Source: an uncultured Pelagibacteraceae bacterium (GTDB taxonomy: Bacteria > Pseudomonadota > Alphaproteobacteria > Pelagibacterales > Pelagibacteraceae). Taken from it: 61,866 nt of DNA. The notes below the pieces were generated by a model, which was given only the letters and a program-made list of their open reading frames with translations, was not told the DNA's origin and did no database searches. The stretch's first letter is position 1. The number at the start of each line of letters is the position of its first letter. The stretch spans positions 1 to 61,866 of the forward strand of contig CACJYF010000003.1 in assembly GCA_902597575.1 (NCBI GenBank). Reading direction: 5' to 3'. Below are positions 8,636-18,105 of the stretch, piece by piece. The position numbers were made by a program, and so were the translations under genes.

Positions 8636-8963
8636 TAATTTTTTTTTTTTTATTTGGATAGTAGGCAGAGTCTGTTCCTGTTAAGTTTGGTTTATGTGGT
8701 TTTTGCCATTTGTATTTATCGAGGTTATGATTTTTTTCAATTTTATTTGATGTAAAATGCATCCATGAATACCATTCAACTGGTATTTTGCTTGCATCAA
8801 TTTCATCTGCATAAATAACCCATCTCTTTCCTTTTTTGTTCTCATAATATTTATTTCCAAAATCATCTTTACCAACAAATTTTCCAAAAAAAATTGTTTC
8901 CAATCTTGTGCCAAATGTATCTCGATTCCACCAAGTGAAAATTTTTTTTAAAAGTGTCAACAT
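8604..8963 (-). CDS. NADH:ubiquinone oxidoreductase NDUFA12-family subunit
   Basis: Accessory subunit of respiratory Complex I, homologous to mitochondrial NDUFA12 (B17.2) and restricted largely to Alphaproteobacteria and mitochondria. 119 residues: TWWNRDTFGTRLETIFFGKF, VGKDDFGNKYYENKKGKRWV, IPVEWYSWMHF and the C-terminal KPNLTGTDSAYYP are recognisable family landmarks. The C-terminal lysine-rich tail is encoded by a run of 13 A (T on the plus strand, 8639-8651), a slippage-prone tract. Probably co-transcribed with the DUF2155 gene. Confidence 0.9.
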   Translation of the reverse strand: MLTLLKKIFTWWNRDTFGTRLETIFFGKFVGKDDFGNKYYENKKGKRWVIYADEIDASKIPVEWYSWMHFTSNKIEKNHNLDKYKWQKPHKPNLTGTDSAYYPNKKKKINEKKYKSWKN

Positions 8964-9076
8964 ATAAAATTAAAATAATTTCAATTTAAAATTGTATAAA
9001 ATAAATTAGACTAAAATTTGTTTTTGTATATAAATAATTTGAATCGTTAATCAAATAATTTTTATATTGAGGTTTT
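8964..9076. other. Divergent intergenic region between NDUFA12-like and NrdJ-like genes
   Basis: 113 bases, more than 85% A/T, expected to contain two divergent promoters. A small inverted repeat ATTTGA (9037-9042) / TCAAAT (9051-9056) with an 8-base loop lies 20 bases before the NrdJ-like start and could be an operator or chance. TTGAGG at 9066-9071 is a plausible ribosome binding site for that gene. Confidence 0.4.
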
Positions 9077-9901
9077 ATGGCAAAATATCTAGTCGAAACT
9101 TATTACACTTGTACATTTAAGGTAAATCATCATTTAGAAAGTATAAATGAAACTGAGTTGAAAAATCTAGAAAAAAGAGATGACGGAGAATTTGAAATAT
9201 TAGATGTTAAACTTGATAATAGAAAAACAAAAAGTTTAGACCCGAATAATAAAAAAATTTTAAACAATACAAGTTTAGATATCAAATTAGATAGCAAACA
9301 AACTAGTCAAAAAAATTTAGAAAAAATAATTAAGAAAACGTCTAATAACTCAGATGTACATGAAAAAAGATTTAGTATGCCTGATAGACGGAAAGGCTAT
9401 ATTCAAAAAGCAACAATAGGTGACCATAAAGTCTATTTACATACTGGAGAATACGAAGATGGTAAGATCGGTGAAATTTTTATAGATACAAGTAAAGAAG
9501 GTGAATTAGTAAAGGCATTAATGAACAATTTTGCAATAGCTATATCACTTGGACTTCAATATGGTGTTCCACTGGATGAATTTATTAATGCGTTTGTCGG
9601 AACAAAATTTGAGCCATCTGGTAAAGTTTATGGAAATGATCGGATTTTAAGTGCTACTTCGATTTTAGATTATATATTTAGAGAATTAGCCATTTCATAC
9701 CAAAATAGAGAAGATTTAGCTCATACACCGGCCATAGGAAATAATGAAAACACAAATTTAGATGAAAAAAATCCTGAAGAACAAAATCAGCTATTAAAAA
9801 TTGTTAAGGATATGACTAGCAAAGGCTTTGTGAGAAATAACTACAAGAAAAATCTAGTGGATTTATCCGATGTAAAAATAAGTCTAAAAGGTAAAAAATA
9901 A
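9077..9901 (+). CDS. Orphan protein with the C-terminal module of B12-dependent ribonucleotide reductase (NrdJ)
   Basis: 274 residues. Residues ~101-216 ([20 protein letters not shown], then [64 protein letters not shown]) match the segment near the C-terminus of class II reductase NrdJ. The catalytic barrel, the B12-binding part and the terminal cysteine-rich redox tail are all absent; the only cysteine is Cys12. Residues 1-55 ([33 protein letters not shown]) form a separate conserved-looking unit joined by a low-complexity linker (~56-98). It cannot reduce ribonucleotides alone. It may be a regulator, structural protein or vestige. Next to aspS, stop to stop. Confidence 0.75.
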   Translation: MAKYLVETYYTCTFKVNHHLESINETELKNLEKRDDGEFEILDVKLDNRKTKSLDPNNKKILNNTSLDIKLDSKQTSQKNLEKIIKKTSNNSDVHEKRFSMPDRRKGYIQKATIGDHKVYLHTGEYEDGKIGEIFIDTSKEGELVKALMNNFAIAISLGLQYGVPLDEFINAFVGTKFEPSGKVYGNDRILSATSILDYIFRELAISYQNREDLAHTPAIGNNENTNLDEKNPEEQNQLLKIVKDMTSKGFVRNNYKKNLVDLSDVKISLKGKK

Positions 9902-11686
9902 TTATTTTTTCACTTTTATAGAAATATTCAACTCTTTTAACTGATCATTGCTAACGTCTGAAGGAGCATTCATCATCAAATCTTGGGCGTTCTGATTCAT
10001 TGGAAACATAGTAACTTCTCTTATATTTTTTTCATTTGCTAAAAGCATAACTATTCGATCTAAACCTGGGGCAATACCTCCATGTGGAGGTGCACCATAA
10101 TTAAGAGCATTAATCATCCCACTAAATTTTTGATCGACTTGGTTTTTGTCATATCCAGCTATAGAAAATAATTTGTACATTAATTCAGGAATATGATTTC
10201 TGATTGCACCAGAGGATAATTCAATTCCATTACATACAATATCATACTGATAAGCTAAAATTTCGAGGGGTTTGTTAAAGTCAATTTGATTTACATCTCC
10301 TTGAGGCATGGAAAATGGATTATGACTAAAATTAATTTTTTTTGTTTGCTCATCTTTCTCATACATAGGGTAGTCAACGATCCAACAAAATGCAAAAATG
10401 TTTTCATCAATTAGATCTAAATCTTTAGCAATTTTATTTCTAGCCAATGAGGTGATTATCTCTAAATCTTTTTCTTTATTGCATGCAAAAAAAATACTAT
10501 CACCTATATTAGCTCCTGTTTTTTTCATTATTTCTTCTAATGCTACTTTTGAAAAAAATTTTCCTACAGGTCCTTTACCAAAAACTTCTTTATCTTTTTC
10601 AAAAGTAAAGTAAGCCATACCAGATGCTCCCTGATCTTTGGCCCATTTGTCAATACTATCAAAAAAGCTTCTAGGTTTATTTTTTGTATTTTTAGTAATT
10701 ATACATCTTACTTTAGAACCAGATTTAACTAATTTTTTAAAGATCTCAAATTTGACATCATCCCTTAAAAAAATATCAGTTATATCATTTATAATGAGGG
10801 GGTTTCTAAGATCAGGTTTGTCTGTTCCATACTTGATCATAGATTCCTTGTAGGGAATTCTTGGAAATTTTTTTTCTAAAAGTCTTTTTTTTGAAAAATT
10901 TTTAAAAGTATTTACCAGAAGTGTTTCTACTACATTGAAAATATCCTCTTGTTCAACAAAAGACATCTCTAAATCTAATTGATAAAACTCTCCTGGACTC
11001 CTATCTGCTCTAGCATCTTCATCTCTAAAACAAGGTGCAATTTGAAAATATTTATCAAATCCTGAAACCATAATTAATTGTTTAAATTGTTGAGGAGCTT
11101 GAGGAAGTGCGTAAAATTTCCCTGGATTTAATCTGCTTGGAACAAGAAAATCTCTTGCTCCCTCAGGACTTGATGATGTCAAAATTGGTGTCTGATATTC
11201 CAAAAAACCAAGATTATTCATCTCATTTCTTATAAAGGAAATTACTTTTGATCTTAGAATAATATTTTCATGAATTTTTTTTCTTCTCAAATCCAAAAAT
11301 CTATATTTTAGTCTAATCTCCTCTGAATATTCTTGATCACTAAATATTGGCATTGGGAGTTCTTTGCATGTGCCTAAAACATTAAAATTTTTAATAACAA
11401 CTTCTACTTCACCTGTGTTTATTTCTTTATTAATTGTGTCATCTGACCTGTTAACAACTTCCCCATCAATTCTTATAACTGTTTCAAGTTGCATTTTTTC
11501 AAGAATTAAAAAGTTTTGATTTTCTTTGTCGATTATACATTGTGTAATTCCATAATTATCTCTCAAATCAACAAATAAAAGATTACCGTGATCTCTTTTT
11601 TTATTTATCCATCCCGATAGTAATACTTTTTTACCAACATCTTTTTTTCTTAGTTCATCACAATTATGACTTCTATAAATGTTCAA
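9902..11686 (-). CDS. aspS: Aspartyl-tRNA synthetase
   Basis: Charges tRNA-Asp. 594 residues, the bacterial-type length with the GAD insertion domain. The N-terminal OB anticodon-binding domain includes LSGWINKKRDHGNLLFVDLR. Class II motif 2 is FRDEDARADRSPGEFYQLD and motif 3 is GIAPGLDRIVMLL. SSPEGARDFLVPSR and the QAPQQFKQLIMVSGFDKY segment are typical AspRS. Whether it also charges tRNA-Asn cannot be read from these motifs. It ends one base after the NrdJ-like stop and begins next to the hda stop. Confidence 0.98.
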   Translation of the reverse strand: MNIYRSHNCDELRKKDVGKKVLLSGWINKKRDHGNLLFVDLRDNYGITQCIIDKENQNFLILEKMQLETVIRIDGEVVNRSDDTINKEINTGEVEVVIKNFNVLGTCKELPMPIFSDQEYSEEIRLKYRFLDLRRKKIHENIILRSKVISFIRNEMNNLGFLEYQTPILTSSSPEGARDFLVPSRLNPGKFYALPQAPQQFKQLIMVSGFDKYFQIAPCFRDEDARADRSPGEFYQLDLEMSFVEQEDIFNVVETLLVNTFKNFSKKRLLEKKFPRIPYKESMIKYGTDKPDLRNPLIINDITDIFLRDDVKFEIFKKLVKSGSKVRCIITKNTKNKPRSFFDSIDKWAKDQGASGMAYFTFEKDKEVFGKGPVGKFFSKVALEEIMKKTGANIGDSIFFACNKEKDLEIITSLARNKIAKDLDLIDENIFAFCWIVDYPMYEKDEQTKKINFSHNPFSMPQGDVNQIDFNKPLEILAYQYDIVCNGIELSSGAIRNHIPELMYKLFSIAGYDKNQVDQKFSGMINALNYGAPPHGGIAPGLDRIVMLLANEKNIREVTMFPMNQNAQDLMMNAPSDVSNDQLKELNISIKVKK

Positions 11687-12340
11687 TTATTCTCCTAAAA
11701 GTTGCTTAATTAAATTTATATTTATCGATTTTTTTTTTTTTAAACTCATTTCGTCGATCTTATATATAAAATCAAATATTTTACTATATGATCTATGAAT
11801 TCTTTTAACTATGTAATTAACTAACTTTTTTTCTATTGTTATCTGTCGATCTGATAAATTCTTAATTAAAAGTGCAAAAATCAACTCATCATCAGGTTTT
11901 TGAATATCTTGGATCAAAAAATTTTTTGCTCTTGATTTTAAGTCATTTAGATTAAAATTTAACTCAGATACAGGTTTGTATGATGTAATAATAAGATATT
12001 TGTTATTTTGCTCTACTGTATTTATTAGTGTATAAATTAATTTTTCATTAATCTTATTTTTCAAATTTTCTAAGACTATATTTTGATGAATATCTAAACT
12101 TGACAAATTGTCATTATCAAATGTATCAGCATTAAAAATGACACCTTTAAACTTTTTTATAAAAATATTTATAAGATGACTTTTACCTGAAAAATTTTCT
12201 CCACATATATTTACAAGATTTTTTTCCCAATTTGGCCAACTTATTAAAAAATCGTGGACATGCTTATTACTTTTTGACACAAAAAAATCACTGTCTTTTA
12301 GATTTTTTTCGTAGGTAAATTTTATAATTTTTTGATCCAT
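11687..12340 (-). CDS. hda: DnaA-related regulatory AAA+ protein (Hda/HdaA-like)
   Basis: Likely promotes hydrolysis of DnaA-bound ATP to limit re-initiation of replication. 217 residues resembling the DnaA AAA+ region without the helix-turn-helix DNA-binding domain. The Walker A-like loop is GENFSGKSHL, followed by a weak Walker B region (NIVLENL) and the LKSRAKNFLIQDIQKPDDEL segment in the position of the DnaA sensor/arginine-finger region. Placement next to a DUF2066 gene and purM-purN reproduces a proteobacterial arrangement for hda, which supports the call despite divergence. Confidence 0.82.
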   Translation of the reverse strand: MDQKIIKFTYEKNLKDSDFFVSKSNKHVHDFLISWPNWEKNLVNICGENFSGKSHLINIFIKKFKGVIFNADTFDNDNLSSLDIHQNIVLENLKNKINEKLIYTLINTVEQNNKYLIITSYKPVSELNFNLNDLKSRAKNFLIQDIQKPDDELIFALLIKNLSDRQITIEKKLVNYIVKRIHRSYSKIFDFIYKIDEMSLKKKKSININLIKQLLGE

Positions 12341-12350
12341 ATGTCTTATG

Positions 12351-13430
12351 TTATCTAATTGACCAAATTTTATTTTGAGTATTGAAAATGTAGTTTCTTT
12401 CCTCCATTGTTTTTAAAAAAGTACTTGGCGTTCCATTAAAAATTACTTGATAATAAGTATAATCTTTATCAAATTTAGTTATAAAAAAATAATTTATTAA
12501 ATCTAGGTTATTCAAATTTTTTTCAAAATCAGATAAAATTTCACTACTTTTATTGCTTATTTTAATATTTAATACAAGTTTTATTGAGGTATTAATTTGA
12601 TTTATTTTTTTCCAATGATCTTCATAAACCAATTTTAATTCTTTAATTAATTTGTTAACTTGGTCTTTATTGTTTAAATCTTTTAAAGGAAAAAACTTAT
12701 TTTTTATAACTACATTGTTGTTGTAAGTTATTCTTGACAAAACTCTTAATCCATCAATATCTTTAAAAATTAGTGATATAATTGAATCATTTAGATCATA
12801 TTTTGAAATTACCTCTTTAAAATCATATTGTTCAATAATTTCATAATTTTTTTTTATTTGATTCAAGTCCTCAAGATCTTCTGTTGGTAATAAATATTCT
12901 ATCAAATGTGTTTTTTCTGAATTTAAATTCCAATTTTTAAATACTTTATTTTTATCAAAAATTAAAAGATCTTTTTTGTTTTCATCTATAATAATTGGAA
13001 TAAATAAAAATTTTTTTCTATTTGGTACTGAGGGAAAAATATTTCTTTTCTCCAGATATTTATAAATTTTTTTTTTGTTGAAAGATACCCCTAAATTTAC
13101 ATAGTATATTTCGTTTATAAACTTTTCCTCTTGGATAGAAAATGACTCAATCATTCCTTTAAGTTCATTTAATTTAATGTTATCAATTTTATTTCTATCA
13201 TTTGAACTTACTATTAATGAAATTAGTTCAAAAAAAGCACGCTCAAATCCCTCATTTATTACCTGATTTTTGTCAAAGTTCATCTCAAATGGTCTTGATA
13301 TATCTATGTTTTTTATGTCGAAGGATTTGGCATAAACCTTATCTGTGGAAAAAAAAAATATATTTAAAGATAGTAAAACAAAAAAAATATATAAGATTTT
13401 AAATATACTTTTTTTTATTTTAAATATCAT
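12351..13430 (-). CDS. DUF2066 domain-containing secreted protein
   Basis: Unknown function. I chose the ATG at 13430, which gives about 359 residues starting MIFKIKKSIFKILY. An upstream ATG at 13463 would run into the divergent purM start. A signal peptide or anchor spans residues ~5-30 (FVLLSLNIFFFSTDKVYAKS). The rest is Lys/Asn/Ile-rich without obvious motifs. The DUF2066 assignment rests mainly on neighbourhood (purM-purN on one side, hda on the other, as in other proteobacteria) together with size and export signal. Confidence 0.7.
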   Translation of the reverse strand: MIFKIKKSIFKILYIFFVLLSLNIFFFSTDKVYAKSFDIKNIDISRPFEMNFDKNQVINEGFERAFFELISLIVSSNDRNKIDNIKLNELKGMIESFSIQEEKFINEIYYVNLGVSFNKKKIYKYLEKRNIFPSVPNRKKFLFIPIIIDENKKDLLIFDKNKVFKNWNLNSEKTHLIEYLLPTEDLEDLNQIKKNYEIIEQYDFKEVISKYDLNDSIISLIFKDIDGLRVLSRITYNNNVVIKNKFFPLKDLNNKDQVNKLIKELKLVYEDHWKKINQINTSIKLVLNIKISNKSSEILSDFEKNLNNLDLINYFFITKFDKDYTYYQVIFNGTPSTFLKTMEERNYIFNTQNKIWSIR

Positions 13431-13441
13431 AATAAAAACTA

Positions 13442-14470
13442 ATGGGTAAAAATATATTAACATATAAAAAAAGTGGTGTTGACATTAATGCTGCTGATAA
13501 ATTTGTTAAATTCATATCTAACATTTCTACAAGAAAAAAAGGCAAAAAAAAGTTGAATAACATTGGTGGTTTTGGCTCAATCACCAATATTCCTAAAAAT
13601 TTAAAAAATCCCAAAATTGTAGCTTGTACTGATGGAGTTGGAACAAAAATCGAAATTGCAAATTTACTAAATAAATTTAATACTATAGGAATTGATCTCG
13701 TTGCTATGAGTGTAAATGATTTGATAGTTCAAGGTGCAAAACCTTTATTTTTTTTAGACTATATATCAATCAACAAAATTAATTTACCAAAATTAAAATC
13801 AATTTTAAGTGGAGTCATAAAAGGATGTAAAATTTCAAAGTGTAGTTTAGTTGGTGGAGAAACTGCTGAGATGCCAGGAACATATGCTAAGAATAAATTT
13901 GATATCGCAGGTTTTGCTGTAGGAATTGTTGAGGAAAAAAAAATACCTAACGGAAAAAAAATTAAAAAAAATGACTTAATTTTAGCAGTTCCATCTAGTG
14001 GATTACACTCGAATGGATATTCATTAGTAAGAAGATTGGTAAATATAAAAAAAATAAATATCAATAAAAATAAATTTCTAAAAAAACAATTGATTGAGCC
14101 AACTAAAATTTATGTCAAAGAAGTTTTAAATCTTATTGATAATAATTTGCTTAATGGATGTGCAAACATAACAGGTGGAGGAGTAGTTGATAACTTAAAA
14201 AGAATTTTGCCATACAATCTTTACGCTAAAATCAATTTATTTAAGATTAATCCTCTTAAAATATTTCATTGGTTAAAGAGTCATAACATAAGTGATGAGG
14301 AAATGTTAAAAACGTTTAATTGTGGTGTTGGTTTTTGTTTAATTATAAATCCAAAAAATTTAAGTAAAGTTAAAAAATTTTTTCCTAATAAATATAAACC
14401 TTATATAATAGGAAAAATATGCAGAGGGACAAAACAAATCGAATTAAATGGTAAAATCAACTGGGATTAA
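13442..14470 (+). CDS. purM: Phosphoribosylformylglycinamidine cyclo-ligase (AIR synthetase)
   Basis: Fifth step of purine synthesis: FGAM plus ATP gives AIR. 342 residues. YKKSGVDINAADKFVKFI, NPKIVACTDGVGTKIEIA, GIDLVAMSVNDLIVQGAKPL, LVGGETAEMPGTY and SGLHSNGYSLVRRL are all classical PurM motifs. The start lies 11 bases from the divergent DUF2066 gene. It overlaps purN by 23 bases. Confidence 0.98.
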   Translation: MGKNILTYKKSGVDINAADKFVKFISNISTRKKGKKKLNNIGGFGSITNIPKNLKNPKIVACTDGVGTKIEIANLLNKFNTIGIDLVAMSVNDLIVQGAKPLFFLDYISINKINLPKLKSILSGVIKGCKISKCSLVGGETAEMPGTYAKNKFDIAGFAVGIVEEKKIPNGKKIKKNDLILAVPSSGLHSNGYSLVRRLVNIKKININKNKFLKKQLIEPTKIYVKEVLNLIDNNLLNGCANITGGGVVDNLKRILPYNLYAKINLFKINPLKIFHWLKSHNISDEEMLKTFNCGVGFCLIINPKNLSKVKKFFPNKYKPYIIGKICRGTKQIELNGKINWD

Positions 14471-15029
14471 AAAGAGAACAGCGATTTTTATTTCAGGTAA
14501 TGGAAGTAATATGAAAAATTTAATTCAATTTTCTAAAATAAAAAACTCCCCAATTACAGTTGATTTAGTTATATCCAGCAATAAAAAAAGTAATGCACTT
14601 CAGTATTTAAAAAAAAATGAAATTAATTTTAAAGTTTTTAAATTCAAACAAAAAAATAAAGATGAAAAAAAAATTTTGGACATTTTAAAAAAAAAAAAAA
14701 CTCAATTGATTTGTCTAGCAGGATTTATGAAGATACTTTCAAGAAGTTTTATTAAGAAATTTAATGGTAAAATATTGAATATACATCCTTCACTATTACC
14801 TAAATATAAAGGATTAAACACCCATGAAAGAGCTATAATTAACAAAGAAAAATTTTCAGGTTGCACTGTTCATTTTGTTAACTCAAAATTAGATTCTGGT
14901 AAAATTATTATTCAAAAAAAAGTAATGATAAATAAAAAAGATGATGCAAAATCATTGTCGAAAAAAATCCTAAAACAGGAGCACTTAATATATCCAAAAG
15001 CTTTAAAAAAAATACTTTCTAAGTCTTAA
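14448..15029 (+). CDS. purN: Phosphoribosylglycinamide formyltransferase
   Basis: Transfers formyl from 10-formyl-THF to GAR in purine synthesis. 193 residues: AIFISGNGSNMKNLI phosphate loop, LAGFMKILSRSFI, the catalytic NIHPSLLPKYKGLNTHERAI with Asn/His, and the conserved Asp in NSKLDSGKII. It starts inside purM (23-base overlap), so the pair is coupled. A run of 14 A (14687-14700) within the gene encodes KKKK and is a potential slippage site. The 3' end overlaps convergent ndk by 11 bases. Confidence 0.96.
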   Translation: MVKSTGIKKRTAIFISGNGSNMKNLIQFSKIKNSPITVDLVISSNKKSNALQYLKKNEINFKVFKFKQKNKDEKKILDILKKKKTQLICLAGFMKILSRSFIKKFNGKILNIHPSLLPKYKGLNTHERAIINKEKFSGCTVHFVNSKLDSGKIIIQKKVMINKKDDAKSLSKKILKQEHLIYPKALKKILSKS

Positions 15030-15429
15030 AGAAGAAATCAATTTCAATTTTTGCATTCTCTGCACTATCTGAACCATGAACAGAATTTTTATCAATGGAT
15101 ATTCCAAATTTTTTTCTTATTGTACCCTCTGTGGCATCTTTTGGATTTGTTGATCCCATCAATTCTCTATTAGCTATAATAGCATTTTCTTTTTCGAGTA
15201 TCATTACGACTATTGGTCCCGAGGATAGGTAAGTGCATAAATCATTATAAAATGGCTTTGTCTCATGAACCCGATAAAATTCCTCTGCCTCGTGTTTTTC
15301 TATTTGAATTTTTTTTTCTTGAACAATTGTAAAACCATTTGTTTGAAACATCTCTTTTATTTGACCGTCTAAATTTCTCTCAACTGCATCTGGCTTGATT
15401 ATTGATAGTGTTTGTTCAATATTACTCAT
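15019..15429 (-). CDS. ndk: Nucleoside diphosphate kinase
   Basis: Interconverts NTPs and NDPs through a phosphohistidine. The start MSNIEQTLSIIKPDAV (ATG at 15429) fits the family better than the in-frame ATG four codons upstream, giving 136 residues. The active-site histidine is in NSVHGSDSAENA (His118). IKPDAVERN and RELMGSTNPKDATEGTIRKK are standard motifs. It starts within the last codons of pepA and is probably co-transcribed with it. Confidence 0.97.
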   Translation of the reverse strand: MSNIEQTLSIIKPDAVERNLDGQIKEMFQTNGFTIVQEKKIQIEKHEAEEFYRVHETKPFYNDLCTYLSSGPIVVMILEKENAIIANRELMGSTNPKDATEGTIRKKFGISIDKNSVHGSDSAENAKIEIDFFFKT

Positions 15430-16879
15430 AATAATCTTCAATTAATTGATTTAACAATCTAACACCATAACCAGTTGCTCCACCAGAATTCAATGCACCC
15501 CCATATTTTGAAAAAGCCATTCCTGCAATATCTAAATGTGCCCAAGGAGTTTTATTTAAAATAAATCTTTGTAAAAATTGTGCTGCAGTTGTTGAGCCTG
15601 CCCCTCCAACATAATTTATGTTTTGCATATCAGCATTTTTAGAATTTATTAATTTATCAAAATTTTTATGAAGTGGCATTCTCCATAATTTTTCCTCAAC
15701 TTTTTCACCTGCTTCAATTAATTCTTTTGATAGTTTGTCATTATTAGAAAAAAGACCTGCATATTCAGATCCTAAAGAAACTATTATTGCTCCAGTCAAT
15801 GTAGCTAAATCTATCATGAATTTGGGTTTAAACTTTTTTTCAGTAAATGTAATTGCATCAGCTAAAACTAATCTTCCCTCTGCATCTGTATTTAAAATTT
15901 CTATTGTTTTTCCACTATATGATTTTACTATATCACCGGGTCTTTGAGCATTACCACTGACCATATTTTCCACAAGTCCTACCACACCCACTGCATTAAT
16001 TCTTGCTTTTCTTAATGCAAGATTTTTCATTAATCCAACAACAGCTGCTGAACCAGCCATATCATATGTCATGTCCTCCATAAATTTAGCGGGTTTTAAA
16101 GAATATCCACCTGTATCAAAACAAACTCCTTTTCCAATAAAAGCTAAAGGTTTTGAATTATTTTTAACACCTTTCCATTCCATAGTAACGAGGTAAGAAC
16201 CTCTTATACTTCCTTGACCAACACCTAACAAAGCATTCATACCTAGTTTTTTTAAATTTTTTTGATCATAAATACTTATTTTTAAACCATATTTCTTTAG
16301 TGACTTTATTCTTCTAGCGTATTCATCTGGGTGTAATATATTGCCAGGCTCTGAGACTAGATCTCTTGCATAAAAAGTTCCCTCTTCTAATGCTCTAAAC
16401 TTTAATTGATCTTTAAGAGAAATATTATTTTTTTTTCCGATAATGTGTATATTAATTAACTTATTCTCTTTTTTTGTTTTGTATTTTGTAAAATCGTAAG
16501 ATTTAAGCATCATTCCGTGAAGAAAATGTCCAATAAAATTTTTATTATTATTTACAACACTTTCAGAATTGATGAAATACTGAGATTTTTTTTCGTATTT
16601 AATAAGGTTATAAAACTCAGCACCTAAATTTTCAATATCATGATTTTTGATTTTTTTTTTAATTGAAACTAAAATTATCTTTTTTTTTGAATTAAGATCA
16701 AAAACTAATAACTTTTTTTTTAAATCATTTATTTTCAACAGGTCAGATATGTAAGAAAACTCTGAAATGGGAACATATTTCTTAATCGATTTTGTATTAA
16801 ACTGATCATCAACAAATAAGACCAAATTTGAGGATATTTTTCCTGTAACGCCTTTTTTAAAGTTAATTTTTATTGACAT
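15422..16879 (-). CDS. pepA: Leucyl aminopeptidase (M17 family)
   Basis: Cytosolic dizinc aminopeptidase for peptide turnover. 485 residues. The N-terminal domain is divergent and Lys-rich; the C-terminal catalytic domain has GKGVCFDTGGYSLKPAKFME, MTYDMAGSAAVVGLM, the signature NTDAEGRLVLADAITF and ATLTGAIIVSLGSEYAGLFS. Metal ligands (Lys, Asp, Asp and the Asp/Glu of NTDAEGR) are all present. Divergent from lptF. Confidence 0.97.
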   Translation of the reverse strand: MSIKINFKKGVTGKISSNLVLFVDDQFNTKSIKKYVPISEFSYISDLLKINDLKKKLLVFDLNSKKKIILVSIKKKIKNHDIENLGAEFYNLIKYEKKSQYFINSESVVNNNKNFIGHFLHGMMLKSYDFTKYKTKKENKLINIHIIGKKNNISLKDQLKFRALEEGTFYARDLVSEPGNILHPDEYARRIKSLKKYGLKISIYDQKNLKKLGMNALLGVGQGSIRGSYLVTMEWKGVKNNSKPLAFIGKGVCFDTGGYSLKPAKFMEDMTYDMAGSAAVVGLMKNLALRKARINAVGVVGLVENMVSGNAQRPGDIVKSYSGKTIEILNTDAEGRLVLADAITFTEKKFKPKFMIDLATLTGAIIVSLGSEYAGLFSNNDKLSKELIEAGEKVEEKLWRMPLHKNFDKLINSKNADMQNINYVGGAGSTTAAQFLQRFILNKTPWAHLDIAGMAFSKYGGALNSGGATGYGVRLLNQLIEDYYE

Positions 16880-16962
16880 TTTTTATATTTGTGTACCTTA
16901 GGTTGTATATTAATTGTAAACTATTAGTTGAAAATATATAATTACTATTTTGTAAGATTTCA

Positions 16963-18105
16963 ATGATAAAAATATTGTTTAGAAAATTATTGATCGATTG
17001 TTTGGTCTTTTTCCTGATTACCCTCTTAAGCGCAAGTATTATTATCTGGGTATTTCAGGCAGTTAATTTTTTAGACATAATGATAGAAGATGGTCGAGAT
17101 TATTTAGTCTATATTAATTATTCATTACTAAACTTTCCAAAAATAGTTAGCAAAGTTTTGCCTTTTGTATTTTTTTTCAGTTTTTTTTACGTAATTTCAC
17201 GGTATGAACTAAATAACGAATTAATTATATTTTGGAACTTTGGTGTCAATAAAATCCAACTCATAAATTTTTTATTAATTTTTTCAATTTTTTTAACTCT
17301 CACACAAATAACGTTATCAGCCTTCATAGTTCCTGGAGCGCAAGACAAAGCGAGATCTTTTTTAAGAACATCTTCTGTTAATTTTTTTGAGAGTTTTGTT
17401 AAACAAAAAAAATTTAATGATACAATAAAAAATATTACAATCTACAATGACGGTAAAGATAAAGATGGAAATTTAATAAATATATATTTAAAAAAAGAGG
17501 AAAATATAGATAATTTTCAAATTACATATGCAAAAAGAGGAAAATTTGTTAATAAAAAGAGTACTCCAATATTAGTTTTATATGAAGGAGAGACAATAAA
17601 TTTTGTCAACAATAAAATTACAAATTTTAGATTTTCTAAATCAGATTTTAATTTAAAAAATTTACAAACTAACACTACAACTTATATAAAAACCCAAGAA
17701 GTATCTACCTCAAAATTGGTCAGATGTTATCTAAGGCTAAATAATTTAAATTTTTTTAATATAGATACAAAAAATGTTATAATTGAGAATTGTCTTCCAT
17801 CAAATCTAAATAATATTATAAAAGAGCTGTACAAAAGATTAATTGTACCTTTTTATATACCATCTTTAATGTTAGCAATTTCATTCCTTATACTTAAATC
17901 GAAAGAAAATATAAATTATTTCAATTATAGAATTTTTATTTTTTTATTTGGATTATCAATAATCATTTCTGCAGAAATGAGTTTAAGATTTATAAAAGAT
18001 AATGTTTTAGAAAACATCAAAATTTTTATAATTCCTATAATTATAGTAACTGTAATATATTCAATAATTTATTTAAATTTAAATTCACTTAGGGTAAAAA
18101 AATGA
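16963..18105 (+). CDS. lptF: LPS export ABC transporter permease LptF
   Basis: Inner-membrane half of the LptB2FG exporter that lifts LPS to the periplasmic bridge. 380 residues: three N-terminal membrane helices (ending by ~125), a beta-jellyroll-like periplasmic region (~130-270) and three C-terminal helices (~290-375), the LptF/LptG layout. Start motif LFRKLLIDCLVFFLITLLSA and the NFPKIVSKVLPFVFFFSFFY segment are typical. ATGA overlap with lptG. Confidence 0.93.
   Translation: MIKILFRKLLIDCLVFFLITLLSASIIIWVFQAVNFLDIMIEDGRDYLVYINYSLLNFPKIVSKVLPFVFFFSFFYVISRYELNNELIIFWNFGVNKIQLINFLLIFSIFLTLTQITLSAFIVPGAQDKARSFLRTSSVNFFESFVKQKKFNDTIKNITIYNDGKDKDGNLINIYLKKEENIDNFQITYAKRGKFVNKKSTPILVLYEGETINFVNNKITNFRFSKSDFNLKNLQTNTTTYIKTQEVSTSKLVRCYLRLNNLNFFNIDTKNVIIENCLPSNLNNIIKELYKRLIVPFYIPSLMLAISFLILKSKENINYFNYRIFIFLFGLSIIISAEMSLRFIKDNVLENIKIFIIPIIIVTVIYSIIYLNLNSLRVKK

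Noticed and set aside
16880..16962. Promoter pair for pepA and lptF (TTGAAA, TTTACA boxes)
   Set aside because: The -35-like boxes have no convincing -10 at the right distance; promoters must exist here but cannot be placed.
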